Assembly (NCBI GenBank): GCA_019828545.1
Contig: JACVRA010000257.1
Location: forward strand, 174,246-238,245
Reading direction: 5' to 3'
Length of the DNA: 64,000 nt
Source of the DNA: Paracamarosporium sp. OC-R06-R3
Taxonomy: Eukaryota > Ascomycota > Dothideomycetes > Pleosporales > Didymosphaeriaceae
The notes under the pieces were generated by a model. The model was not told where the DNA came from and searched no databases. It worked only from the letters and a program-made list of their open reading frames with translations. Positions 1-11,257 of the stretch are shown here, in pieces. Position numbers and translations under genes: made by a program. The number at the start of each line of letters is the position of its first letter. The first letter of the stretch is position 1.

Positions 1-1532
1 AAAACGTCAATCCTGATTCTTTCCTACATTCGCCGACTTCTACGTCTTTAGACGTTCCTAACTTTCCTTTTTTTCAAAATATTGAGCTCGAAGCCGACGA
101 CAGAGAAAAGGTGGAATCTCTTTTTCACCAGCAGACACTTGGCATACTCTCAATATGGGAAGACAGGGACAGGAATCCCTGGCGGCATATGATATGGCCT
201 ATGACGCAAGAATCAAAAGCGCTCTATCACGCTATAGCTGCAATGACATTCCTAATGCAGAGCAAATCTGCGCCATCAATGCGAGAAAGAGGACTTGTAC
301 ATGCGCGCAAAAGCACACAACAACTTGCAGCAGACTTGAGCAGTGGCGAAATTCAGATTGATGCTGCTCTTGCTGCGACTATAGCGCTTGGATTTGCTGA
401 AGCATGGGACTTTCAAAAGTCGTCTACGGGGCGAACACATATTCAAGGCGCGAGGATTCTTCTTCAACAGTCCATTTCACAGCATACATTATCTCAACCA
501 CCCGATGCAGTCTCAGCTCGCCTTAGGTTTCTGGCGAACACCTGGATCTATATGGATGTTCTAGCTCGCTTTACCTCTGATTGTGGACCTAGCTTAGATT
601 CAGAGCTCTTAAGTTTCTTCACTGACGCAGGCCCGTTAGCGATTAGAGAGGAACTTGACCCGCTTATGGGTTATGCAGCTTCGCTTTTTCCGATCATCGG
701 CCGTGTCGCAGACCTAATCACCCAAATTCGAACCCGTTGTACCCGTCGCAACTCCCCTGTCATTATCTCTAAAGGTATTGAGCTTAGGCATATAATCGAG
801 GATTGGTCACCAGCCGTCGATTTGGAACAAATCGAAAAGCCCACGTCCAACATGGTGGAAGCCATTCAGACCGCCGAAGCTTACAGGTGGTCTACACTCT
901 TACTCCTCCAAGAAGCTGTGCCTGAGCTACCCAGCTTGGCCTCGTACAAAGAGCTAGGTCAGAAGACACTTGTCTATCTTGCCACCATACCCAGCAATTC
1001 CGCCACACTCAACGTCCATATATACCCCCTCATGGTTGCCGCCACTGAAGCTGTCGAAGAAGAAGACCGAGAATTTGTCCGTGACCGCTGGAACATTATG
1101 CGCAAACGCATGGTCAACGGTATAATCGACCGATGCGAAGATGTCATGGAAGAAATTTGGCGCAGGAGGGATGCACATTTCTCTGAATGGCTCGCTCGAA
1201 ATAGTCCAGACCCTTCCACCTTTGACTTCTCACCGTCTAGTGCTAGCGGTATTGCTGGACTCATAGGAAGTGCACACAATGTATCATCGGGTATGGGTAG
1301 AGAGCAAGCTAGGTCTCCGTCGAGAAAATCGACTGCGCATTCTGACTTTCCGATATCCATTGCGTTCAAGAAAGGTGTGGATCCAATTACTAGAAGCGGG
1401 AACGTCGATTATACCGTCAAAGGCAATTTACATTGGATCGAAGTGATGAAAGAGCGAGGATGGGAAGGCACGTTACTTATACCTCGAACGTATGATCCCT
1501 TCACTAACCCACTACTAGTCTTACTTGGATAA
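1..1532 (+). CDS. Fungal-specific transcription factor, C-terminal part (5' end outside window)
   Basis: The frame is open from the left edge of the window to the stop at 1530-1532, with no good start codon inside, so this is the C-terminal ~510 residues of a longer gene. It matches the Fungal_trans_2 regulatory domain found C-terminal to a Zn2Cys6 DNA-binding domain (UGA3/ARCA/ACR-2 type regulators). Typical landmarks are the N-terminal ETLKHAI-like helix (ALYHAIAAMTFL), the AGARILL-like motif (IQGARILLQQ), and the late block with EDRDFVRDRW, a Met-rich helix and EEIWRRRD. The zinc cluster would lie upstream of the window. Expected role: nuclear transcription regulator; the target is unknown. 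No intron is needed in the visible part. Family sure, function not. Confidence 0.85.
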   Translation, partial: NVNPDSFLHSPTSTSLDVPNFPFFQNIELEADDREKVESLFHQQTLGILSIWEDRDRNPWRHMIWPMTQESKALYHAIAAMTFLMQSKSAPSMRERGLVHARKSTQQLAADLSSGEIQIDAALAATIALGFAEAWDFQKSSTGRTHIQGARILLQQSISQHTLSQPPDAVSARLRFLANTWIYMDVLARFTSDCGPSLDSELLSFFTDAGPLAIREELDPLMGYAASLFPIIGRVADLITQIRTRCTRRNSPVIISKGIELRHIIEDWSPAVDLEQIEKPTSNMVEAIQTAEAYRWSTLLLLQEAVPELPSLASYKELGQKTLVYLATIPSNSATLNVHIYPLMVAATEAVEEEDREFVRDRWNIMRKRMVNGIIDRCEDVMEEIWRRRDAHFSEWLARNSPDPSTFDFSPSSASGIAGLIGSAHNVSSGMGREQARSPSRKSTAHSDFPISIAFKKGVDPITRSGNVDYTVKGNLHWIEVMKERGWEGTLLIPRTYDPFTNPLLVLLG

Positions 1533-1715
1533 ACGACACGCCGAACTGCTACATTAGAAATGATGGCATGCGCAATCTAGGCGCTGTCTACGATATGAGC
1601 ACTTCAGACGAGCCAACATTAAACATGTATATATGACAACGGTGTGCTGTTATATATAAACTATATATTACGTCTTGAACATGTAGAATTCCCATAGATG
1701 TCCAGTTTATCAAGC

Positions 1716-2558
1716 TTACAAGAACATCGCAACAGCAGCACCCAGCCCAGCCAATGCAGGTGCCATTGTCTTCATCGGCCCAACGCCAGGAGAATCGCTA
1801 CCGGAAGCCGGATTATTTGATCCACCTCCAGTCCCTGTAGGCACTACACTTTCTGTACTAATAGCCCCACCCGTCGTCGCACTGGGAAGCTTCTCCTCGC
1901 CAGCAGTAATGATAAATTGATACAGACCAAAGGTGCTCTTTTGACCTTTGTAAGTGCTAACCAAAGCACTACTCGGAACAGAAATGTCAGACCAGTAAGA
2001 TACAGAATTCAAAGAGCCACACCACTCAGGCTGAAGGCTACTACTCGGCGATCCTGGAATTGTCCGCACAATGGTCTCCACGCCTGCCGTGTCCGTATCG
2101 CTAAATGTCCAGAGCTTCGTGTAATACTGTGCAGAACGCGAACTGTAGTTGATCGGATCGCATCTCCCCTTCACAAGGTCAGGCCCTAGGGACACAGTGC
2201 AGTCTGCTGCAGAGGCCGTAGATTGCGTCTCGCACCGCAAGCTGTACGCAGCTCCTTCTCTTGTCGAGTATGGGCCCCTACCGAACAAATTCGACGTCGA
2301 ATAGTCGATGAGTGTGGATGCGAGGGTCCAAGTTTCGGTCACGAAACCGCCCAAGGCGGAGTAGTCTGGGTCATCGTCGACAATAGCGGCTAGAGTGAGG
2401 CGGTCGTCGGATGCGTTGATGACAGAAGCGACGAAACGGAGTCTGTTCGTGCCGAAGCTGCTGTTGGGCAGGAAAAACGAGGTCGTAACGTTTGCACATG
2501 CGGTTGCTGCCAGGAGGGAGAAGAGCAGGGCTGCGCGTGTCATCATGATGTTTATCAT
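1716..2558 (-). CDS. Secreted, probably GPI-anchored surface protein
   Basis: Single-exon gene of about 280 residues. The ATG at 2558 is the first in frame; two further Mets follow at once (MINIMMTRA). The N-terminus is a classical signal peptide (ALLFSLLAATACA). The body is Ser/Thr-rich with several Cys and N-glycosylation sequons. It ends in a Gly/Ser/Pro-rich linker and a short hydrophobic tail (APALAGLGAAVAMFL) with no charged residues after it, the normal layout of a GPI-attachment signal. I recognise no catalytic domain; it resembles lineage-specific ascomycete wall or surface proteins. It is tail-to-tail with the transcription-factor gene, 183 bp away. Confidence is high for a secreted protein and moderate for the anchor. 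Confidence 0.7.
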   Translation of the reverse strand: MINIMMTRAALLFSLLAATACANVTTSFFLPNSSFGTNRLRFVASVINASDDRLTLAAIVDDDPDYSALGGFVTETWTLASTLIDYSTSNLFGRGPYSTREGAAYSLRCETQSTASAADCTVSLGPDLVKGRCDPINYSSRSAQYYTKLWTFSDTDTAGVETIVRTIPGSPSSSLQPEWCGSLNSVSYWSDISVPSSALVSTYKGQKSTFGLYQFIITAGEEKLPSATTGGAISTESVVPTGTGGGSNNPASGSDSPGVGPMKTMAPALAGLGAAVAMFL

Positions 2559-4165
2559 GGGAGTATGTCGACGCAAACACTTTGTGAGTCCGGAGTTTAG
2601 GAACGCTATGCAGCAGCAAGCTGATCAAAACTTTATTTGAGAAGTATAGTGGGAACTTCGAAACTATATAGTCGATGTTCCTCGGGATCGCTTAGAACTG
2701 TCGATGTCATTTCGCTTCCCCGGGAAGCCTCATCTGGGGTACAAGTTAGTGTAGCGTGGCGCATTTCAGGACCGCCAATACTGCGTCTCTCTTGTCATTG
2801 GTGGTTTAATTTATGTATACTCACGAGGAGGTTCGCCAAGCTGGAATGCCCTGTTGCCTAGTCTTTGTGTGTGGCTGTGCGAATACAAGATCTTACCTGC
2901 AGTAGTATTTCATGTACGCAGAGTTAAAGAAATGTGCAAGGATTAGTGAGTGAATCGTATGGCAGGTGATGTTAGACCCCAACACAGCCCGTAACCCCCA
3001 AACATCACAGTGATACGAAAACTAGTCTTACCACGTGCGAATGTGATTGAACTACTTGTTTCTAACTTGTGCTTGACACGTAGGGTCTGGTTATATAGCA
3101 TAGATTCAGATCGCAGAGATCGTCATTTTTCAGTAACGAAGTGTGACCGCGGTAGAATTCAATGACTATATGGAGCGAGCGACCCCTCCACCATAACTGA
3201 TGCAATTTTGTTGTAAGAATTGTATGTAGAAACAACTGTTCTATACTACTACTAGATCGACGTTACGTTTGCCACTTTCACGGCACTAAATCGACGTTTC
3301 CTCAGTACACTCAAACCATTAATCAAAACATACGCATCTGCGAATACTTGAATGATTTATAGACAGATACCATGAGTTTATAGCCGGCTCATTGTGTCCA
3401 ACCACTCATAGACGGCTCGCTGAAGGCTTCTTTGTCGCTTCTAGCTTTTACTGGTATAAATCGACAACGATACTATGTGAGAGCATCGTCTATCTACCAA
3501 TTGGCCACTCTTCCATAAGTTATGACAGCTCTACCAAAGAGAATTAGCGAGGCTAACGAACTCCACCATGTCGATAATTCGACCTATCTGGGGAGCCTAC
3601 TGGTGCAACCCGACGCGCACGACATACCCAGCCTAACTATAACGTGCGATGTTTGCCAGAAATTGTGACACGGTACAGGTTTAGAGAGATACATGAAACG
3701 GTGTTCGTTTCTCTCACCATACCATAGACTTAAGACCCGAGCTTTGTGATTCATGCTTAGGTACAACCAAATGATACAGGTCCGTTTAAAAACTCAAACC
3801 TAGTCGAGTCATTGTTAATCTATACGCTGAGATAATATTTGACTATACATCGTCACAATCATGCGTCTGCTGACAGATTTTCTCGACGCTTGATAAGGAA
3901 AAGACACGTCGGGGTCGTTTAACATTGCATCGGAGGTGGAAGAATCATTGGGGATGTCCACTAACTCCCTGCAAAGCACCAAAACTGAAAACCGTGAACG
4001 TAGTCGTGACAAAAGTATCTTTTTGTGCTTCGCTTGTAATGTCTATGCAGGTCCTCGTTGGTGACTACCCTTCTCCATGCATATTTAGCAGCTTTAATAT
4101 CTTAAAAGCCTGGCTTTGCGAGCCCACATGATCCATCCCATCCGTCTGCACTATCGTAAAATACC
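2559..4165. other. Gene-free stretch, 1.6 kb
   Basis: Between the divergent surface-protein gene and the 3' end of the tyrosyl-tRNA synthetase gene. Only short overlapping frames without splice-compatible partners are present. Composition is moderately AT-rich, without obvious repeats, tRNA or transposon ends. The first few hundred bases should hold the promoter of the surface-protein gene. Confidence 0.5.
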
Positions 4166-5632
4166 TCACTTATCCTCGAGCCCTAATTTCTCCACCGCCG
4201 CCGCCCCACCATCTACACCAACATCGACCTTGGCTTTGTCTGCGCCTTCTACATGCCCATCAGGCTTGGCCTCCACCTTCTTTGCACCACCAGGGTAGCC
4301 AGTGCCCTTATCCTTCTTCTTCTTTTCCTTCTTCTTCTCAGCAGGTGGCGGCGGGTAAGCCCTCTGCTCGATGTCTTTCCACTTGCTGTCGGCTTGGAAG
4401 GCTTCTTGAACGGGTGCAAGCAACTGGATGAGAGCTTCTGTGACGGCGGGTTTGAGGATTTGGGGTGTGAGCTATCAAGGTCAGCAACAGGGATATACAA
4501 GGATAGTAAATGTGGGAGGAGCCTTACAATATCGTTCTTATAGTCTTCCTGCATCTTCGTAATATCGGTGTAGACGAGTGGCTCGCCTTCTCTCCTCTCG
4601 ACAACGAATTTGGGCGTTCCGTGGCGCAGCTCACCAGCGGGCAGCAGCACGTACTCGACGAAGCTAAGCACACCGTTCTCCTCGACCTGTTTCGGAGGCG
4701 CGAATGCCTTTTTGAGCTTCTTACGCACCATATCAGGCGTATCCAAGACATCAATCTTAGAGTCGGGGTCGCTCGCACTCATCTTTCCGCCCTGGAGACC
4801 GGGAACCATAGGGTTCATTAAGTGTGCGCGCTCCTTGTATCCAATCTTGGGAAGGACATCCTTCGCAAGTGCAAAGATTTTGCGCTGGTCCAATCCACCA
4901 AACTGTACGTCTACGTCCAGGTACTGTTCATCCAGCGCTTGCATAAGCGGGTAGATAAGCCCACTGAGCGGTGCGTTCTCCGTCTGCTTGACGACTTCAG
5001 CACCTGCCCTCTTCGAATCGTGCTCGCTCGTTATACTAGCCAACCGCAGCAAATCCATCATGTAATCGGGGGCGAGTTCGTACGATGAACCAAGCACAAA
5101 TTCGAGCTTGTTGATGGGAACGTTGACAGCCTGGAGTAGCGCGGTGATGACATAGCGGTAGTATTCGGCGCGGAACTTGACTAGCTCAATGGGTGCCTTG
5201 AGATTGTCGAGGAAGCCGTGGATATCTGCAAGCAGGATTTTGACGTGGCAGCCGGCGCGGAGGAATTGGGCAATCTTGAGGATGGGTACGAACTATGATG
5301 GCTTAGCACACGACCAACTTTTGCTGCTGTGCAACACAACATACGTATCCGCAATGCGGCCTGCCTGTTGTTGCAGTTCCCCAGTAGACTTTCAAACTTT
5401 GACCCTTCTTGAGTACCTCCTCCATGATCTCAGGGTTCAGCACCTCCTTCAAATTGACCTTGATCAACGCTAGGCGGTCTTCCATGCTCATCTCTTGCTG
5501 TCCTGACCGGTCCACTGCATCCGACTGCGCATTTTGTAACCGCGCCTTTGCATCTTTCAGCTGGTCTTGTAGCTCAGCAATGTTCTTCTCCAGGAGAGCA
5601 ATCTCGTCCTGGATGGCGACCGGGTCTGCCAT
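4166..5632 (-). CDS. TYS1: Cytosolic tyrosyl-tRNA synthetase
   Basis: Three exons: 5632-5345, 5292-4528 and 4471-4166. The introns (52 and 56 nt) start GTATGT and GTAAGG; all phases close, giving 452 residues. It charges tRNA-Tyr in the cytoplasm (class Ic synthetase). An N-terminal coiled coil (residues ~8-40) precedes the catalytic core. The HIGH-type signature is PHCG, just before intron 1, and the KMSKS-type signature is GKMSAS in exon 2. The C-terminus has a Lys-rich stretch (AEKKKEKKKKDKG) in place of the EMAPII-like domain of animal enzymes, consistent with fungal proteins but longer than the ~394-residue yeast enzyme. The start follows from a clean ATG ahead of the coiled coil; longer readings would use non-ATG codons. 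Confidence 0.93.
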
Positions 5633-6229
5633 GGTGGGGTAGTAGGGTGCTTCAAAGCGTACTCGGATCAATTGCTCTGGAGATATCAAAACTTTTGGGA
5701 CAGAGCTGAGGCTAATACACTCGTATCCCTCGCCTTGAGAGAACGCGTGTTGTACTGGTGAAAACGCTGGTTCAAGGGTCGATGAGTCCGCGGCTGGACG
5801 AGTCAACGTGGGGCAGAGTTGTAGCTAATAAAAATTGTGGACCCTGGTTCGCGGAACGGGTGCGCGAGTTGTGATTACGTCAGTTAGATAGCCGCGTATC
5901 AAAGAGTAAAGTATTCATACACAATGACTGGATATGGAGGAGTGGGTTGCGTTGCGTGTTAGAGAAGGGACTTGTTCCTATGAATCCAAGACCTTTAGTT
6001 GAGATCACGGAGGCGTGCTGCATGGCTGAACTTGGGTGTGAACATTATCTCATGTAGCATTTTATCAACAGGTACATCCACCTGTCTTTCGCGTTCCATC
6101 CTTTCCTCCGACAGATCTCTCCTAGGGCCTCTGAATCCTAGTAATGTAGTTCGGGTCTAACATCATACGCTACAATATTCCAAATGGCTTCGGACCAAAA
6201 TTGTCAAACACTACCAAACACTAACCACT
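5633..6229. other. Intergenic, 0.6 kb
   Basis: Lies upstream of the tyrosyl-tRNA synthetase gene and downstream of the coatomer gene, both on the minus strand. It should hold the synthetase promoter and the coatomer 3' UTR. No coding or RNA signal seen. Confidence 0.5.
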
Positions 6230-9200
6230 TCAACCCACCAGCCTCAATCCGCTCGCCGGAGCACCGATTTGACATACTTCGCAGACCTTGCAAATTGTAC
6301 CCTTGTACTTCGCATGATACTTAGCGCCGTCGTAAGGGCACGCTGCAGATGGACTGCCTTGGTATATCGGTGTATACGACGCAGCACAAACCTCAAAGTC
6401 AGCGAATTGATCAAAATCGATCTCAATAGCGTCATTCGGATTTCGCTCCGCCGACGTCTTGATCCTCTTTGCTTGCTCTTTCAGCTTGGCATTCGCGGTG
6501 CGGTCGAGAAGGGCGTTTGCAAAGTTGAGCGCCGTGTTCAACTGTTTGTTCTTGTTGGCAAAGTTCATCGCCGCAGAAAGTGGAAGAGATTTATGAGGGC
6601 CTTCAAGTTCAGGGACGGTAAAGTATGCTGAAAGCTCAAGTGCGCGCTTCTTCGTGTCTTCGGGAAGGCCAGAGATATCAGTGGCGCCCTGGACCAGCGA
6701 TCGTCGCGCTAATTCGATAGACATGGCGACAACATATTGAGCGGCGGTGTGAATTGCTTGTCTGGCCTATTGATTTCGTTAGTGATTGTGAGTTGATTCG
6801 TTCAACACAACTATAACGTACCTCCGAGAGCTGTGCCTGCGACGAAACAACATTGACGATCAATAGCTGCAACAAGCGCTTGAAGACAGCGACACCGTCT
6901 TCTAACTTGTTTTTCAGCATTGCGGATTTACCAGCCGGTAGTTCGTTCGCCAATATTGACTCTAGATCGCGCGGTATGATGGGCAGAATCTTCCGTGAAT
7001 CCGTCTCGTTAACGGTTCTTCGTACGTAGTTGACGATAGAAGGCATGTTAGGCGTGGCCGGAAGGAAGGTTCGGGAGGCTTGGTAAATCTCTTCGAAGCG
7101 CCATTCGAGCGGCGCAAAGTTCACAGCGCCTATTTGTCTGTTCAGGAGCTGCATGGCGGTTTCAAACGAACCGGCAGCAACATGATCCGCAGCCAAGGGA
7201 GAGTTACGAGCCCACAAGTCTGCCTCACTGCTGCCCGCACCAGCCTCTGCACCCTCAACCTCAACGAAGTCGTCTTCGGCTTCGGCTTCGCCATCATCAC
7301 CCATGTCCCAGCCCCCAACATCATCTTCATCGTCTCCGCCGAGTTCGCCAGCAGCAGCATTCGGCGCTTCAGCATCACCGAGGAGATCTTCGTCTCCAAA
7401 GCCGTTCGCTGCTGGCTCTTCCGCACCAACGCCTTCGACTTCACCCGCAAGTGCCCTCTCAAATACTGTGGATGACGCAGCACGTGTTGGCCAGTTGGCT
7501 TTGTGCGTGGGAACGATAGGTTTTGGCGGTGTTAGTGAAGTTCCAATAGATGGTAAGTTGATCTGGTCCTCGGAGAGTCCGCTAGCCTCTAGTAATGACT
7601 GAGCCTGCTCTTCCAATCCGTGTGCTTTTGCTGTAGCGTATGCGAGAGGATAGAGGTCGATCTCCTGGAACATCTCGATCCGATTTTGTACGTCGCCGAG
7701 GTAAAGAGCGTTCTGGAAGCGAGCAGTCATATCGCCACGATGCTCGGCGATTTTAGCCATACGCTTCAGCTTTTCTTGATCTCCAGTAGAGAGATAAAGG
7801 AAAGATAGCTTGTCAAAGTTGCGGAGCTTCTGGTAGGTCATTTCTACGACTTGATGGTTTCCGTGTGCTAGGGCTTCAACGCTGAGCCGTTGCCAAAGCT
7901 TCGGTCGGTCGAGCTGCTTGGCCATTTCAACCGCGACATCCAAGTTACCGCACTCGATCGCAAGCTCAAAACGCGTTTGTGGATCTTGAACGAATTGAAG
8001 TGCAATTTCTGGGTAGCCCTTCTTTTGCAAGTACGAGATAATGCTCTGACCGACAAGACTGGAGTTTTTGATTATGTTGAGCATCTCGTCGTAGTTGCGT
8101 TTAATCAGCGCGAGCTTGAAGCGATATTCCGTCGGATCGATTTGTAGAACTTTAGGCTTCGCTGCCCGATCCAAGCAATATATGTTGCGACCCTTGACTT
8201 TGACTAAGTAAACGGTGTGCTCCAGCGTGCGAACGATGCCATTGTCACCGTTCATCAAGCTATACTTGACGTGGTTCAACGTAGAGTACAAAAGGACACC
8301 TGCATCGTCCCAGGTGGCGCTCTTGATGCGGATAGTCTCATGAAGTGTGCTGACTTGCTCTAGATTCTTGGTGGCAATGGTAACGTTATGTTTACTCAAC
8401 AGCGCAACATGAAGACCGTCAGATGACCAGACAACGTATTTGACGCCGTTAACAGAAAGCTCGGCAACATTCTTCTTTGCTTGAGTGTCGTAAAGGACCA
8501 CGGAGGTCGGCGTAATAAGGAGTAGGTTACCAGTTCCGCCAAAGTAGATGTCAGTCGTTCCATGCGGGGGTTTGATCGTTTTCGTAGTACTGTTTTGCAA
8601 ATCTTTGATGTCAATCTGTTGGTTTGCCTGACTAAATACTGCAAACCTGTTGCGAGCAACGAAGACGGCTGAGCTACCAGTACCCCGCTTGGTGTCCGTA
8701 GGTTCCACAGCCCCGGAAGCATCGCGAGGTAGACTAATGAGTTCGTATGTGCCGTTGTCCGCGGGAGATGTAACCAGTATGGATCGCTCAGCAGGGTTGT
8801 AGGAAAGCGTCCGAGGCGGGACCCAGGCACTACCGAGCTTCTTCAAAGATAGCATTGAGGGAGACTCAATGTTCTTCTGAAAATCGTAGGACCGCACGTG
8901 TTTCTCCTTGGTAATATAAAACAACTGGTTTTGGAATACCGCAGACGCCGGACGCTCACGCTCGAGTTTGAACACCATGACTCCGTTGTCATGGCCGGCT
9001 GCGAATAGGTTGATCTCCGGATGCGCAGCAATTACCCAGAAACGATCATTCTCCCTCTTGAATGATTGGACTGATGTTCGTCGATTGAGGTCCCATACGC
9101 GCACAGTCTTGTCTTCGCCGACGGAAAGTATGAGGTCCTGGTGTGGGTGGAACAGACATGCAGATGCGTTCTGGAAATGTCCTCGACAAGTGTCCACCTC

Positions 9201-10105
9201 CCAAGCTTTCGTCTCAGACATCCTCCACAGCTTCACCAATCTATCGTCACCAGCCGAAACAATGAGCGGAAGCGTAGGGTGGAATGCGACCCAATTCACA
9301 CCTCGGTCGTGGCCCTCGAGCACAAATTTGACGACAGCATCCGTGTTTCCAAACATATCAGCCTGGTTCTGGTTGGCGCGCGCCATCTGATCCTCAAATG
9401 ACATGGACGTCGGCGCCGAGTGCTTTTTCCTTAACCCTGAGATATCCCATACGCGAACGGATTGATCGAGCGAGGCGGAGACGATGAGGTCCTCCTTGGG
9501 GTGGAACTGCGCACACATGGTGTAGTGGTTGTGCCCAGTCATGGTGCATATGAGCGACCGATTCTGCCAATTCCATATGCGGATCGTCTGGTCGTCGGAA
9601 CTGCTCAAGATCCATGGTAGCTCGTGGTGGAAGAAAACCGTGCGGACGTAATCCAGATGTCCGTTCAGCGTGAACAGACACCTGCGCGTCTGGTACGACC
9701 AGACCTTAATCTTGTAGTCATCGCCGCCAGAGACGAACCTGCCAGCCGTTTAGCATCAGCCCTTTCCATGCCCAACGCCAGCTCTGCTTACAATGGCTGT
9801 GTCTTGTGAAAGTCGATGCCGCGGACCGGCCCGTCGTGCTCCTCGAAGCGATCTATCAGGGTGCCCATGCGGTAGTCCCACAATTGGATGGTGGAGGAGT
9901 GCAGTGATACGAGGATCCATGGTCTGAGGCGGTCAGCAGCGGCGCAGACAGCAAGGAGACGCGCGGAGCAGGTACCTCTTGGGGTGGAAGGCAATGCCCT
10001 TGGCCCGCGAGGACTTGGACTCGAACTGCGGGCGGTCAGTTGGGGGGATGGCAGTGTGGGGAGCTAGGCACATGCCTTGGTCAACATGGATGGGGAGGAT
10101 GCCAT
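6230..10105 (-). CDS. COP1: Coatomer subunit alpha (COPI coat)
   Basis: Five exons: 10105-10076, 10025-9976, 9923-9792, 9738-6822 and 6766-6230, with introns of 50-55 nt; phases close to 1221 residues, the normal family length. It is the alpha subunit of the COPI coat in Golgi-to-ER and intra-Golgi transport. The N-terminal ~320 residues are WD40 repeats (RIWNW, RVWD, KLWRM, RVWDLN endings) that read dilysine cargo. A helical solenoid follows, then an acidic linker (~residues 790-860), then the C-terminal epsilon-COP binding domain with paired cysteines ([19 protein letters not shown]). The start ATG gives [10 protein letters not shown] joined to [10 protein letters not shown], the conserved fungal N-terminus. 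That join requires a GC..AG intron (10026-10075, 5' end GCATGT); the other introns are GT..AG. Confidence 0.95.
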
Positions 10106-11257
10106 GGTGGAAGGGTAGGAGCCGCCGCAGCTCCAGGGGCGCGGGGGACGGCTTCAATGGGCAGACGCAGGGGCAGCAGACCGGGGGAAGAGGCGGGAGA
10201 AGGGGAGACAGAAGATGGGGCGGTATCGCTGGCGGTGCTGCTGCCTGTGTTGGAGCTGTATACTCGCCAAATGTTCAATGTGTCCACGGAGCAAGTGCGG
10301 AAGCCGCCTTGCCCGGGCGGGCCTAGCGCGCGCGCGATGTGCCCCCGCCTCACGTGCCCCACGTGACCTGGGACGGCGGCGACGGAATGCAGCAGGGCGG
10401 CGGCGTCGGCGGCGTCGTCAGGCATCTTCAGGCATCTCCGGGCATTCCCAGGCATCGAGTCTCATGCCCATCCGTCCCTCGGCCGCAGAGCCTCAGTGCG
10501 GTGCGCGGCGGGTCGCCTCAGCGGTGCCCCGCCCACGCTCCAATGGCCGCCCCGCCAGGCTGTTCGCTGCTGGGCGCCAGCACGCCCTGGCAGCCCTGCG
10601 CCGTCTAATTTTGCGCGCGGCGGCGATTGGGCAGGGTGAGATTGCTCGAGTCTGCGCTGCACGCTGGCAACCCGCGGCCGCTAATCGCTGGCGAACACAT
10701 AGCGGACGGCGTGCAGGCAGCGCAGGGAAAAACCCCTCGAGCCTCGCCGCGCGCCCGTGCCGCCAGCGCAGCGTGGACCGCAGCTTGAATATCAGTCCGT
10801 GGCCCGCCCGGCAACGAGGCCCAAGGGAGCACCGCAGCCCGCCTTCTCTACCCTCGTCCCCATTGCCTGCTCATTCGGCCACCGCTCTCGCACCGCTTCC
10901 GACTGACAGCTCTCTGTGGCTAATCCTGCAATTGCTGCATTGCTGCCTATAGCTTTCTCCTCTCCTCCGCCCGCACGCACGATAAGCCCACTGTGCAGGG
11001 TCTGACCTGTCAACCGCTCCCACCACCTGCCCGCCCTCTCGCTGTCAACGCACTTCCAAAGCACTTCTAGAAAATGCTCCTGTCTCCCAAACTCTCTCCC
11101 CACTTGACACACACCACTCTCGTCCGCCGGCACCTGATCCCCTGAGCGCTGGAACTTTCGACCCAATTTGTGAGCACCGAGATTTTTGATATTCGCCTTG
11201 CGGGGCTTTTCCGGTGAACACCACCACCACCACCACCTCCGCCACCCGCCACCCGCC
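10106..11257. promoter_or_regulatory. GC-rich divergent promoter region, 1.15 kb
   Basis: Shared upstream region of the coatomer alpha gene (minus strand) and the acidic orphan gene (plus strand). It is clearly richer in G+C than its surroundings, with CpG-dense runs such as gcgcgcgcg near 10327 and a CAC-triplet run just before 11258. Several long frames exist on both strands, including one of 245 codons at 10215-10952, but they are low-complexity Arg/Ala/Pro/Gly translations expected by chance in GC-rich DNA. I see no conserved protein motif in them. Confidence 0.5.

Noticed and set aside
5633..5806. 58-residue N-terminal extension of tyrosyl-tRNA synthetase
   Set aside because: No ATG at its start and no similarity to synthetase N-termini; the ATG at 5632 begins the conserved coiled coil.
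10215..10952. 245-codon open frame on the plus strand
   Set aside because: Low-complexity Arg/Ala/Pro-rich translation of GC-rich promoter DNA; no conserved motif, and other frames there are long as well.
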